A stretch of DNA of 64,000 nucleotides from Syntrophobacteraceae bacterium (GCA_025453975.1 JALOPI010000013.1:1-64000), one strand, 5' to 3'; positions 21,555 to 30,235 are shown, counted from the stretch's first letter. The notes: a model not told the origin generated them from the letters alone. Program-made: numbers and translations.

Positions 21555-21607
21555 AGATCGACAACGCAAGGACCTCACGGTCCAATACCTGCTGACGGAG
21601 ACACAGC

Positions 21608-22399
21608 ATGCTGAAATGGCTCGGGGAAGAGGCGAATCAGGTCATTGGGGAATGGGGACGGGAGACCGGACGAGAGGATCTCTGGCATGAGCCTCTCCTG
21701 GCTGTGGCGGCGGCCGACGACCCGCTCTTTTCCAGGCTTGGATCCGTGGTCGCCCCCGACCACGCCATGCCCCGGGATCTCCTGGCCGGGGCACGGTCGG
21801 TGCTCGTTTTCTTCATACCCTTCACGGAAAGGCTGGCACGGGAGAACGACGGCGAAAGGGAATTCGCCGCCAGGAGCTGGGCCGAAGCCTACGTGGTCAC
21901 CAATCGGCTGATCCAGACCATGAGCGAGCGCCTGAAAACTTCCATCGAGGAGCGGGGATTCGATGCGGCCATCACGCCGGCCACGCACAACTTCGATGAA
22001 GAACGGCTGGTCAGCGGCTGGTCCCACAAGCACATCGGATTCATCGCCGGGCTGGGGACCTTCGGATGCCACCACTGGCTCATCACCCGAGCCGGCTGCT
22101 GCGGCCGTCTGGGCAGCCTGGTCACGAGCCTGCCCATGGCCCCGACGCCCCGCCCCGGCATCGAGTACTGCCTGCTGAAGGCCGGCGGGAAGTGCGGCGC
22201 ATGTTACCGCAAATGCCGCTACCAGGCCCTCTTTCCCCATCGATTCGACCGCCAGGCCTGTTATCGCCAGTGTCTGGTGAACGATGCCCATTACGCCGAG
22301 CTCCCGCTGGTGGACGTCTGCGGTAAATGCGGGTGCATGGTCCCCTGCAGCCACGGGATCCCGCGCACCCCCGAGGCGGGACAGCCCGGAGAACGTTGA
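21608..22399 (+). CDS. Epoxyqueuosine-reductase-like iron-sulfur protein
   Basis: 263 aa, shorter than typical QueG (about 350). Conserved core DLLAGARSVLVFFIPF, AYVVTNRLIQ, WSHKHIGFIAGLGTFGCHHWLIT and GSLVTSLPM. The C-terminal Cys-rich part (CGACYRKC... and CGKCGCMVPCSHG) can hold two 4Fe-4S clusters. The family includes cobalamin-dependent QueG, but this shortened form lacks the C-terminal HEAT-like region, so it may not act on queuosine. The start is ATG at 21608 with GGAGACACAGC upstream. The convergent neighbour is the cobalt chelatase cbiK. Confidence 0.8.
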   Translation: MLKWLGEEANQVIGEWGRETGREDLWHEPLLAVAAADDPLFSRLGSVVAPDHAMPRDLLAGARSVLVFFIPFTERLARENDGEREFAARSWAEAYVVTNRLIQTMSERLKTSIEERGFDAAITPATHNFDEERLVSGWSHKHIGFIAGLGTFGCHHWLITRAGCCGRLGSLVTSLPMAPTPRPGIEYCLLKAGGKCGACYRKCRYQALFPHRFDRQACYRQCLVNDAHYAELPLVDVCGKCGCMVPCSHGIPRTPEAGQPGER

Positions 22400-22411
22400 A
22401 TGGCCCGCTCG

Positions 22412-23224
22412 TCAGACCAGGCGCCCCATGGCCTGACTCAAGTGGTCCATCCAGATCGCCACAATGGCTGGATTCTCGGCTATTCCAGCCATCTGGATCT
22501 CGCACTCCACCCCATTGCGAGCCAGCACCGACCGCCAGCTCTCGGGACCCTCCCCCGCCATGTCCTGCCGGGCATGCTCCCCCGCCACGGTCATGAAGGG
22601 AGCCAGCCAGGCTCGCCGCACCCCCGCGGCCAGAAGCCGGGGAAGCACGTCATCCAGATTGGGCCTCCCCTGTACCGTTGCGACATGAACGTTTTCCGCC
22701 AGGCCGGAAAAGACGTGGTTCAGGGCGGCATAGACCACGTCCGCCGGATGATGCTGGTTGCCGTGCCCCATGAAGAGGACGGCCTCCCCGGGCCGGCGCC
22801 GGGGCGGGATCTGCTGGAGCAGCGCCTCCGCCGTTCGGACCAGGTCCCCATAGGAGGAGAGGAGGGGCAGGGCCACGGCAGCTTTATCAAAACCCTTGGC
22901 CATTTGCGCGTGAAACATGACCGTGCGATGGAGGTCGTGGAACTCCTGGCCGGGAAACACGTGGAGAGAGAGGACGGCCACGTGCGAAAACCCCTCGTCC
23001 TTCAGGCGGGCGAGGGCCAGTTCGGGAGAATCGAGCACGACCCCTTCGCGAGCCAGCTTGGCCCGGATGAATCTGGACGTGTAGCCCCAGCGAATCTCCG
23101 TCCCGGGAAACGACCGAGCGGCCTGCTCCTGAATCCGGTCGAGGGCCCCGCGGGCTTCCGGGACGCTGGTGCCGAAAGCGACGAGAAGAATGGCTCTTCT
23201 GGAAGCATTCTGAATCGAGTCCAT
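22412..23224 (-). CDS. cbiK: Sirohydrochlorin cobaltochelatase CbiK
   Basis: 270 aa. Inserts Co2+ into sirohydrochlorin in the anaerobic cobalamin pathway, and may supply heme precursors in sulfate-reducing relatives. Landmarks: AILLVAFGTSVPEARGALD at the N-terminus, the metal-site motif FMGHGNQHHPADVVYAAL, and VHVATVQGRPNLDDVL and PFMTVAGEHARQDM near the C-terminus, all typical of CbiK. The start is ATG at 23224 with AGAGG upstream and no signal peptide, so it is the cytoplasmic form. A cobalamin riboswitch and terminator lie about 350-600 bases upstream on the same strand, so expression should fall when B12 is plentiful. Confidence 0.94.
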   Translation of the reverse strand: MDSIQNASRRAILLVAFGTSVPEARGALDRIQEQAARSFPGTEIRWGYTSRFIRAKLAREGVVLDSPELALARLKDEGFSHVAVLSLHVFPGQEFHDLHRTVMFHAQMAKGFDKAAVALPLLSSYGDLVRTAEALLQQIPPRRRPGEAVLFMGHGNQHHPADVVYAALNHVFSGLAENVHVATVQGRPNLDDVLPRLLAAGVRRAWLAPFMTVAGEHARQDMAGEGPESWRSVLARNGVECEIQMAGIAENPAIVAIWMDHLSQAMGRLV

Positions 23225-23568
23225 GCACAACCTCTTCGTCCCCTGCGGGATGACAGGGTCTCCTGGATTAAAGGTCTCACGCCCCCCCCCGCGATGCACG
23301 TCTCTTATACGCCAAAAGAGGCCCAGTGAAAACCCGCGCCTCATGGGATGCATCCGGAGGGAGCCGCCTCCAACACGACGCACGTTGGATCGGACCCGCG
23401 GGAATTCAACCCCCAAGGTAGTGGGCTCGCCCCGGCCTCCTGTGTCCCGGCGGGCTGAGACGAGGGACGCCCGGGAGGCGAGCCTTCCGGGCGTTTGAGG
23501 GAGTTGAAGAAACGCGATGAGGAGGGGAACCGCTGGGTGTGGCGGACCCAGGTGCGCGATTTCCCCCC
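23225..23568 (-). other. Long leader between terminator and cbiK
   Basis: About 345 bases with no gene. It contains a GC-rich inverted repeat at about 23467-23493 (CGCCCGG / CCGGGCG) without a good T run, the C9 tract and the possible secondary promoter. Confidence 0.4.
23304..23332 (-). promoter_or_regulatory. Possible second promoter for cbiK, downstream of the riboswitch
   Basis: Minus strand: TTTTCA (23332-23327), 17-base spacer, TATAAG (23309-23304), 80 bases before cbiK. A run of nine C (23282-23290) lies just downstream. If active it would bypass the riboswitch. Confidence 0.3.
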
Positions 23569-23601
23569 AAAAAAAAACCTCGGAGCCCTGAGGCCCCGAG
23601 G
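23569..23601 (-). terminator. Riboswitch-associated terminator
   Basis: Minus strand: stem CCTCGG / CCGAGG with an inner GCC/GGC stem, followed by nine T. It lies about 65 bases past the cobalamin aptamer, as expected for a transcription-attenuating expression platform. Confidence 0.85.
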
Positions 23602-23664
23602 ATTGCACCCTGATGAAGCATGATCCCTTGGAATCGGGCGGCAGCCACGCGTGCCACCCTCAAC

Positions 23665-23822
23665 GACACTCAGGCAGGTCTTCTGGCTCACGGATCGTCC
23701 TACTCTCCACGCCTTCCCGGTTCCCCAGTGGCCTCTGTGGATTTCGTCCCCGTTCACAGCGGCGGGACCGCTCCCGAATCACACGGGATTCCCTTTTGAG
23801 CTTCTCAGCACCTGATTGCCAT
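23665..23822 (-). promoter_or_regulatory. Cobalamin (B12) riboswitch
   Basis: Minus strand: the conserved core of the cobalamin aptamer is recognisable in order: AAAAGGGAATCCCGTGTGA, then GCGGTCCCGCCGCTGTGA, CCACTGGGGAACCGGGAAGG and the B12-box-like end GAGCCAGAAGACCTGCC. It is upstream of cbiK and followed by an intrinsic terminator, so B12 binding should reduce transcription. A TTGACA-18-TAGGGA promoter (23840-23869) lies just upstream. Confidence 0.93.
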
Positions 23823-23839
23823 ATGCTCGATGTAATCCT

Positions 23840-23869
23840 TCCCTAGCAAAACCTTCCCGGCGCTGTCAA
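23840..23869 (-). promoter_or_regulatory. Promoter for the riboswitch-cbiK transcript
   Basis: Minus strand: TTGACA (23869-23864), 18-base spacer, TAGGGA (23845-23840). It overlaps the last codons of the upstream hydrolase gene. Confidence 0.45.
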
Positions 23870-24592
23870 GCCGGTTTTGAGCCCGTGCCGCAGCCAGTCG
23901 ACCGTCGCCCGGATGGCCAGCTCACGGCAGCCCTCGTCGGTGAAACGGTGGTCGGCCTGCTCGAAGAGCATGAACCGCCGGGGCTCCCCCAGCCGCTCAT
24001 AGATGCTCAGGCCCTCGGCCCAGGGAACGGTCTCGTCCCTCCAACCCTGCATGACGAGAACCCGCCGCAGGCCCCTGAGCTCCGAAAGATCCAGGGGCCC
24101 CCCCACCTGGAAGCCCGGGGGAAACCTGAGCCTCAAGGGCTCCTGGCTCGCCATGGCAGCCTGGATTTTTCTCAGGTCATACGGCGTCGCCCAGCAGACC
24201 GCTGCCCGAACCTCGGGCCGTCGGGCCGCCGCCAGGATCGACAGGTACCCCCCGAGGCTCGAGCCCATGAGCCCCAGCCCTCCCTTGAGCCAGGGCTCGG
24301 CAAGCACGTGGTCGATGACGGTCGTCAGATCCTGGAGACGCGAGGCGATGAGCTCCCCCCCCTCCGGCGAACCGCTCTCGCCGCATCCCGAGAAGTCAAA
24401 GCGTACGGCCCCGAAGCCTGCACAGCTCAGCGCATCCGCCACGGCGGCCAACTTGCTGCTCTCCTTGCTGCTCAGCATCCCGTGGCAGCAAACGACACCG
24501 CCCCGGGGATCGCCATCCGGCAGGTGGAGAATGGCCGCCAGTCGTCCCGGTCCATGGGCCACGGGGATGTGATACCGCTTTTCGACGCCCAA
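23843..24592 (-). CDS. Alpha/beta hydrolase
   Basis: 249 aa serine hydrolase fold. Oxyanion motif VVCCHGMLSSKESSKL, nucleophile elbow GLMGSSLGGYLSIL with the Ser in GSSLGG, acid residue expected in QGWRDETVPWAEG, and His in QADHRFTDEG. No signal peptide, so cytoplasmic; it resembles acyl-peptide hydrolase/dienelactone-like esterases, substrate unknown. I choose TTG at 24592 because GGAAGGAGG lies 5 bases upstream; the longer frame to 24985 has no such site before its starts. Its stop overlaps the riboswitch promoter of cbiK. Confidence 0.85.
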   Translation of the reverse strand: MGVEKRYHIPVAHGPGRLAAILHLPDGDPRGGVVCCHGMLSSKESSKLAAVADALSCAGFGAVRFDFSGCGESGSPEGGELIASRLQDLTTVIDHVLAEPWLKGGLGLMGSSLGGYLSILAAARRPEVRAAVCWATPYDLRKIQAAMASQEPLRLRFPPGFQVGGPLDLSELRGLRRVLVMQGWRDETVPWAEGLSIYERLGEPRRFMLFEQADHRFTDEGCRELAIRATVDWLRHGLKTGLTAPGRFC

Positions 24593-25141
24593 GCCTGCCT
24601 CCTTCCCTGCCCTCAACCGGCCATGCTTCCCGGCGGCTCCGCAACATGATGCCATCCCTGTCATCACCCTTGAGCGGACTCGATGGCCCCGACCCCGGCG
24701 CCGGAAGGCTCCGCGGCTTGCCTCCGAACCAGCCCCGGCAAGGCTCTCTGGAGCGAAGCCATGTGAACATAAACAACCGGGGTGAATGTCTTCCGATGCC
24801 GGGCTTCGGCGAGTCGCACCCTCCCGTTGCCGTCGGCACCCGCGGACAGCCGAGAAGACTCTCCCCAAAATCGCATTCGACAAATATAGTGCTGTGATTT
24901 GGATTGAAAGGATGAATCGCTGCCTCGCTCGCCTGAACGGATTTTCAGCATCCGAAGCTTTGAATTTCCTCTTGACAAGACCCAAGGCCCGTCCTGACGT
25001 CGAGGACGTCCCAAGGAGGTAAAATATATTGACGTATATAGATCTATTTCTATATTCGTTTCTACAAATTCATAGGACGACCCTGCATCTCGAAGCAAGG
25101 TTTTTGTCCGATCGGCACGAACCGCTCAAGGCGAAGCAGCG
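24593..25141. other. Intergenic region, partly AT-rich, with no gene recognised
   Basis: About 550 bases between the divergent hydrolase and the ars remnant. GC content drops sharply from about 24870, unlike the flanks. Apart from the promoter/operator at 25030-25057 no feature or coding sequence is convincing. Confidence 0.4.
25030..25057 (+). promoter_or_regulatory. ArsR-type promoter/operator in front of the ars remnant
   Basis: TTGACG (25030-25035), 16-base spacer, TATATT (25052-25057). The spacer and -10 contain an inverted repeat ATATAG-N8-CTATAT (25037-25042 and 25051-25056), the AT-rich dyad style bound by ArsR/SmtB repressors. It sits upstream of remnants of arsenic-resistance genes. 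Confidence 0.55.
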
Positions 25142-25240
25142 ATGCAGATCAAGGTCCTCTGTCCGGGATGCAGGAAATGCCATGAAGCGGAGAAGGTCGT
25201 CAAGGAAGCCGTCGCGGAGGATGGCTGTATCCAGGGGTGA
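25142..25240 (+). pseudogene. Truncated thioredoxin-like (redox-active disulfide) gene
   Basis: 32 codons only. The start [20 protein letters not shown] matches the N-terminus of the small thioredoxin_3 family, with CxxC in CPGCRKC, whose genes often sit in ars operons; full members are about 80 aa. The frame ends at TGA 25238-25240, exactly where similarity to another gene begins. It has a plausible ribosome site (AAGGCG) and the promoter above, so a short peptide may still be made. Confidence 0.6.
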
Positions 25241-25443
25241 AGAGCGTCATCAACGCGTTTCGGGTCGGAACGACCAACATCCCCATCGCCGTCTTCATCG
25301 CCGTTTTCGGGGTCAATTACGGCCAGGCCTTCGCGGCCGTCATCGGTCCCCTGGTGGAGGTCCCCGTGCTCATCAGCCTGGTCAATGTGGCCCTGAGGTT
25401 CAAGCTGAAGTACTTCACGCCCTCTTGCACCGCGAACGGCTGA
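25237..25443 (+). pseudogene. C-terminal remnant of ACR3-type arsenite permease
   Basis: 68 codons. The sequence [20 protein letters not shown] followed by [20 protein letters not shown] resembles the last membrane segments and the conserved C-terminus of ACR3 arsenite efflux proteins (about 350-400 aa when intact). At least 80% of the gene is missing. It overlaps the end of the thioredoxin-like fragment, as if one deletion joined the front of one gene to the back of the other. Not expected to be functional. Confidence 0.7.
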
Positions 25444-25503
25444 AAACTGGTTCATCCGGCGATCCCCCGACGGAGCTTCCATTGAAGTCCAAACGAGCTG
25501 CTT

Positions 25504-25698
25504 TCATGAGCACATCGCTGGGACGATGAGGAGTTTGATGCCCCTTCCCGTCGGCCCACCCAAGGAACCCGGAATCTGGGCATCGTCGGCGGCGCCCAGG
25601 TTCAGCGGCCGCGCCATGTCACCCCGGACCACCATGGCGCGCTTTTCCTTCATGAGCTCCTGGAGTTTCGCCGCAGCATCCTGGAGCTGCCGCGGCAA
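25504..25698 (-). CDS. Uncertain small ORF after the RND pump gene
   Basis: 64 codons (TTG start). The frame is open right back to the pump gene's stop codon and has coding-like G/C third positions (QLQDAAAKLQELMKEKRAMV, then a Gly-rich end). No family recognised and no good ribosome site. It may be the tail of a lost gene. Confidence 0.25.
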   Translation of the reverse strand: MPRQLQDAAAKLQELMKEKRAMVVRGDMARPLNLGAADDAQIPGSLGGPTGRGIKLLIVPAMCS

Positions 25699-25743
25699 CC
25701 GCTGGAGGGTGGGCTGGTAGCGATCGCACGCGCAGCCGCTTCG

Positions 25744-28700
25744 CTATTTGGCCCGTTCATATGGAAACGCCTCCGCTTCCTCCACTTCCTCTGGACTTGT
25801 GCGAAGCCTGAAAAGGCTCTTCAGCCATGCCTGGAGGCCATCCATGTAGACGTAGACGACCGGAGTGATGTAAAGCGTCAAAAGCTGAGAAAGCAGCAAC
25901 CCTCCCACGACGGCCAGCCCCAGGGGGCGTCTGGCTTCAGCCCCGGCTCCTAAACCAATGGCAATGGGGAGAGTGCCAAAAATCGCAGCCATGGTGGTCA
26001 TCATGATGGGACGGAACCGGAGGATGCAGCCCTCATAAATGGCCTCCAGGGGCTTCCTGCCTTCCTGCCTCTGGGCATGCAGCGCGAAGTCGATCATCAT
26101 GATGGCGTTCTTCTTCACAATGCCCACCAGCATGATGATCCCCACGAAGGCGTAAATGCTGAGATCCACCCCGAACAGCATGAGGGTGGCCAGGGCCCCG
26201 ACCCCAGCGGACGGCAAGCCCGAGAGGATCGTCAGGGGGTGGATGAAGCTCTCGTAAAGGATCCCCAGCACGATGTAGATGACCAGCACGGCCAGCGCCA
26301 GCAGCATCCACATGCCCCGCATGGAGGCCTGAAAATGCTGGGCCGTTCCCTGGAAGCTGGTGGTGAGTGTCGCCGGCATCCTGAGGTCGCGGACGGTCTT
26401 TTCGATGGCCTGAACGGCATCGCCCAGGGCCACGCCAGGCTGCAGATTGAAGGAGATGGTCACCGATGGCAGCTGCCCCGTGTGGTTGACCGTCAAGGGA
26501 CCCACCCGCGGCGCGAGCCGGGCCACGGCGTCGATGGGAACCAGTCTGCCGCTCCCGGACCTCACATGGAGGAGGGAGAGGGAGCCGGGCGATCGCTGGT
26601 ACTGGGGCTCCACCTCCAGGATGACCCGGAACTGGTTGGTGGAGGTGTAAATGGTCGAGACCTGCTTGGAGCCATAAGCGTTGTGAAGGGTGCTCTCGAT
26701 CTGCTCCGCCGTCACACCCAGGGCGTGCGCCTTGTCCCGGTCGATTTCCACCAGAATCTCGGGATTGGAGATCTGGAGGTCGGTGCTCACATCCTGGAAG
26801 CCGGGAAGCTCCCTCATGCGGGCTTCCATCTGTTGAGCCCAGTAGTGCATCTCCGGCACATCGGGCCCCTGGATGGTGTATTGGTAGAGACTCTTGGCGC
26901 TTCGGCCCCCCATCTGGATGGCCGGCGGCATCTGCATGTAGACCTTGATCCCCGGGACAGCGGCGACCCTCGACCTCAAGCCCTGGATGACCGCGCTGAC
27001 GTGGGGCCTCTCCCAGCGAGGGGTCAAATGCATCATGATGCGGCCCGAGTTTCCGGTGGGTGTGGCTCCCCCCGCCCCCACCACGGACATGAAGCCTTCC
27101 ACGGCGGGGTCGCTTCCCACGATGTCGGCCACCTGCTTCTGGATCTCGACCATGGCCGAAAAGGAAGTCCCCTGGGCCGTCTCCGTTGCCGCGATGATCT
27201 GCCCCGTGTCCTGGCTCGGGATGAAATCCTTGGGGATGACCGCAAACAGGTATCCCGTCAGCAGCACCAGCCCGATGGAGACGAAGAGCGTGACGGGGCG
27301 GTGCCTCAGGACCCATTTCAGGCTGGTGTCGTAGAGCCTCAGCATGCCGTCGAAGAAACCCTCCAGGGCCAGGTAGAGCCGCCCATGCCGGGCTTCCCCA
27401 TGGGGGCGGAGGATGCGGCTGCACATCATGGGCGAAAGGGTGAGGGACACGAATCCCGACACCAGGATGGCCGCGCTGATGGTGACGGCGAACTGCTGGA
27501 AGAGCCTTCCGAGGATGCCGCCCATGAAGAGCAGAGGGATGAAGACGGCGGCCAGGGAAAGGGTCATGGAAACGATGGTGAAGCCGATCTCCCGCGAGCC
27601 GTCCAGGGCCGCCTGCAGCCTGCCTTTCCCCATTTCCATGTGCCGCACGATATTTTCGAGCATGACGATGGCGTCATCCACCACGAATCCCACCGAAAGG
27701 GTGAGCGCCATGAGGGACAGGTTGTCCAGGCTGTAGCCCATCCAGTACATGACGGCGAAAGTGCCGGCGATGGACATGGGGAGCGCCAGGCTGGGGACGA
27801 GGGTCGCCGAGATGTTCCGGAGAAAAAGGAAGATGACCAGGATCACGAGACAGATGCTGAGGACCAGGGTGAACTGGACATCCTCGATGGACTCGCGGAT
27901 GGACTCGGACCGATCGTAGAGCACGTTCAGGCCGACGGACGCCGGGAGCTGAGCCCGGAAAGCCGGCAGGAGCTTCTTGATGGCGTCCACGACCTCGACG
28001 GTGTTGGTGCCCGGCTGGCGCTGAACGGCCAGGACCATGGCCCTGGACCCGTTGTACCAGTTGGCCACCTTGTCGTTTTCCACGCTGTCGATGACACGTC
28101 CCACATCCTGGAGCCGCACGGGGGACCCATTGCGGTAGGTCACGATGAGGGGCCGATAAGCCTCGGCGTTCAGGAGCTGCCCCGTGGTCTGTACGGTGAA
28201 CGACTGGTGGCGGCCATGAATGGTCCCCGTCGGCAGGTTCACATTGCCCGACGCGATGGCCTTCTCCACCTCGTCCAGCCCTATGCCCAGGCTGTTCAGG
28301 GCATCGGGATTCACCTGGACCCGAACCGCATACTTCTGAGCGCCGAAGATCTGCACCTGGGCCACGCCGCTCACCATGGAGATGCGCTGGGCCATCAGGG
28401 TGTCCGCGTATTCGTGCACCGTGGAGAGGGGAAGAATCGGGGAGCTGATGGCCAGGTACAGGATGGGCTGGTCGGCCGGGTTCACCTTACGGAAGCTGGG
28501 AGGCGCCGGCATGTCCGAGGGCAGCAGCCGCTGAGCCTTGGCGATGGCCGTCTGGACGTCCTGGGCCGCCGCGTCGATGTCCCTCTCCAACGCAAACTGC
28601 AAGGTGATGCGCGTGACGCCGAGGGCGCTGGTGGAGGTCATGGAATCCACGCCGGCGATGGTCGAAAACTCCCGCTCCAGGGGGGTCGCCACCGACGAGG

Positions 28701-28878
28701 CCATGTTTTCGGGACTGGCTCCCGGAAGGCTGGCGGAGACCTCCAGTGTCGGGAAGTCCACGTTGGGCAGCTCACTCACGGGGAGAAGCCCATAACCTAT
28801 GGTCCCGAAAATCAGGATCGACGCCATGACGAGGATCGTCGCCACGGGCCTGCGGATGAAGACCTCGGCGATGTTCAC
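25744..28878 (-). CDS. RND multidrug efflux permease (MdtB/MdtC/AcrB-like)
   Basis: 1044 aa, full length for an HAE1-family inner-membrane proton-driven pump. The first membrane helix follows MNIAEVFIRRPVATILVMAS; the TM4 proton-relay Asp pair is in VGFVVDDAIVMLENIV; the large periplasmic loops and the second hydrophobic half (ALAVLVIYIVLGILYESF, GIIMLVGIVKKNAIMMIDFA) are intact. It most resembles the MdtB/C branch; substrates cannot be assigned. Its start overlaps the adaptor gene stop by 4 bases (ATGA), indicating translational coupling. The likely outer-membrane channel is encoded 4 kb away at 32612-34060. Confidence 0.96.
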   Translation of the reverse strand: MNIAEVFIRRPVATILVMASILIFGTIGYGLLPVSELPNVDFPTLEVSASLPGASPENMASSVATPLEREFSTIAGVDSMTSTSALGVTRITLQFALERDIDAAAQDVQTAIAKAQRLLPSDMPAPPSFRKVNPADQPILYLAISSPILPLSTVHEYADTLMAQRISMVSGVAQVQIFGAQKYAVRVQVNPDALNSLGIGLDEVEKAIASGNVNLPTGTIHGRHQSFTVQTTGQLLNAEAYRPLIVTYRNGSPVRLQDVGRVIDSVENDKVANWYNGSRAMVLAVQRQPGTNTVEVVDAIKKLLPAFRAQLPASVGLNVLYDRSESIRESIEDVQFTLVLSICLVILVIFLFLRNISATLVPSLALPMSIAGTFAVMYWMGYSLDNLSLMALTLSVGFVVDDAIVMLENIVRHMEMGKGRLQAALDGSREIGFTIVSMTLSLAAVFIPLLFMGGILGRLFQQFAVTISAAILVSGFVSLTLSPMMCSRILRPHGEARHGRLYLALEGFFDGMLRLYDTSLKWVLRHRPVTLFVSIGLVLLTGYLFAVIPKDFIPSQDTGQIIAATETAQGTSFSAMVEIQKQVADIVGSDPAVEGFMSVVGAGGATPTGNSGRIMMHLTPRWERPHVSAVIQGLRSRVAAVPGIKVYMQMPPAIQMGGRSAKSLYQYTIQGPDVPEMHYWAQQMEARMRELPGFQDVSTDLQISNPEILVEIDRDKAHALGVTAEQIESTLHNAYGSKQVSTIYTSTNQFRVILEVEPQYQRSPGSLSLLHVRSGSGRLVPIDAVARLAPRVGPLTVNHTGQLPSVTISFNLQPGVALGDAVQAIEKTVRDLRMPATLTTSFQGTAQHFQASMRGMWMLLALAVLVIYIVLGILYESFIHPLTILSGLPSAGVGALATLMLFGVDLSIYAFVGIIMLVGIVKKNAIMMIDFALHAQRQEGRKPLEAIYEGCILRFRPIMMTTMAAIFGTLPIAIGLGAGAEARRPLGLAVVGGLLLSQLLTLYITPVVYVYMDGLQAWLKSLFRLRTSPEEVEEAEAFPYERAK

Positions 28879-30053
28879 GGCTTCACCTCCGCCGAAGCCC
28901 CGGCGGCACCGGCCTCGGACACCTTGACCCGTACCCCGGGAGCCAGCCGCAGGTGCCCTTCGGTGACCACTCTCTCACCCTTCGCCACGCCCTTTTTCAC
29001 CACGACCTCCTGGTCGTTGGCCTGCCCCAGCACCAGAGAGCGAAGCTCCACCGTCATGTCCGGCTTCACCACGTAGGCGTAGGCTCCCTGCTGTCCGCTC
29101 TGGACGGCCTGGGATGGAGCCACCACCATGCCCAGCTCCTCGGAGATCGTCACGACGACGCTCACGAACTGACCCGGCCACAATTTACGATCCTCGTTGG
29201 GGAAGGTCCCCTTGAGCTGAATGGTCCCCGTCGTCGAATCCACCTGGTTGTCCAGAAAACTGAGCTCGCCCGTGACCGGGCCCTTGGGATCCCCCGGAAT
29301 CGTCACCGACACGGGCAGGGCTCTCGCCGCCATGTGTCTCTGAATCTCCGGAAGGTGCTGCTCGGGCACCGAAAACACCACGTGCACCGGGCTGATCTGA
29401 TTGATGGTCACCATGGGCTGGTCGTTGTCATTGGCCTTGATGACGTTTCCCGCATCCAGCTTCAGATTGCCCGTGGATCCGCTGATGGGAGAACGGATGG
29501 TCGTGTACCGAAACTCAAGGCGGGCCTGCTCCACCGCAGCCTCCTCGGCCCGAACCGTCGCATCGAGAGCCGCCGCGTTGGCCGCCACCTGGTCGTACTG
29601 ATCCTCGGCCACGTACCCCTTTTTCACCACGGAGCCGTAGCGGTCCATCTGCTTTCGAGCGTTCTGGAGCTGCGCCCGGCTCCGGGCGAGGTTGGCCTCG
29701 GCCTGCTTCAGGCGCGCTTCAAAGGGGCGCGGATCGATGGTGAAGAGCAGATCGCCCTTCTGGACAACCTGGCCTTCTCGGAAATGCACCCCCGTAAGCT
29801 CGCCAGCCACCTGGGCCTTGATCACCACCCGGGCCGACGCCTCCACATTGCCGATGGCCCGCACCTGGACGGGGACATCCTTTTGGACGACCGTTCCCAC
29901 CGTCACCGGCACGACCATTTTCCCGCGCGGGTCATCCGCTCCGGCCTTTCCGCCCGTGGCATCCCTGGAGCAGCCCTGGGCGAGGACGAGTGTCAGGGCA
30001 ATCCACATCAGGGGGAGCAGTCGCGAGCTTCCCGATACCACCAATGGCTTCAT
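28875..30053 (-). CDS. RND efflux periplasmic adaptor (membrane fusion protein)
   Basis: 392 aa. Lipoprotein signal with lipobox LAQGC (Cys28). Barrel-sandwich hybrid halves flank a coiled-coil hairpin: VVIKAQVAGELTGVHFREGQ, then the Ala/Arg/Gln-rich helices (RLKQAEANLARSRAQLQNAR), then RFYTTIRSPISG-type strand (FRYTTIRSPISGSTGNLKLD). It bridges the inner-membrane pump to the outer-membrane channel. MdtA-like. GGAAAG precedes the ATG, and the gene overlaps the pump gene by 4 bases. Confidence 0.95.
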   Translation of the reverse strand: MKPLVVSGSSRLLPLMWIALTLVLAQGCSRDATGGKAGADDPRGKMVVPVTVGTVVQKDVPVQVRAIGNVEASARVVIKAQVAGELTGVHFREGQVVQKGDLLFTIDPRPFEARLKQAEANLARSRAQLQNARKQMDRYGSVVKKGYVAEDQYDQVAANAAALDATVRAEEAAVEQARLEFRYTTIRSPISGSTGNLKLDAGNVIKANDNDQPMVTINQISPVHVVFSVPEQHLPEIQRHMAARALPVSVTIPGDPKGPVTGELSFLDNQVDSTTGTIQLKGTFPNEDRKLWPGQFVSVVVTISEELGMVVAPSQAVQSGQQGAYAYVVKPDMTVELRSLVLGQANDQEVVVKKGVAKGERVVTEGHLRLAPGVRVKVSEAGAAGASAEVKP

Positions 30054-30199
30054 GAAATCTTTCCATGTGAAAAGATGGGAAGGATCCAGGGTGACTCAGC
30101 TCCCCCTGGTCCGAGGGGCTTCCAACAGGCCTGCCCCGGTCCCGCAGGCACTTCTGTCAAAATCCCAACAGCCACCATGATCGCTGGTGATGGTTGATC

Positions 30200-30228
30200 A
30201 GTATACTGCAGAACCGGACGAGGGCAAA
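30200..30228 (-). promoter_or_regulatory. Putative promoter with palindromic -10 for the RND operon
   Basis: Minus strand: TTTGCC (30228-30223), 17-base spacer, TATACT (30205-30200). The -10 lies inside a 10-base palindrome CAGTATACTG, a possible repressor site. About 145 bases before the adaptor ATG. Confidence 0.4.
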
Positions 30229-30235
30229 GGAGGTC

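Noticed and set aside
23467-23493. Second terminator in the cbiK leader
   Set aside because: Good GC stem but no T run on the minus strand.
23225-23608. Upstream extension of cbiK over the riboswitch terminator
   Set aside because: It would translate the terminator stem; the ATG at 23224 has a good ribosome site and matches the family start.
25029-25529. 166-codon open frame over the ars region
   Set aside because: Overlaps the recognisable ACR3 and thioredoxin fragments in another frame and has Arg/His-rich, non-protein-like composition.
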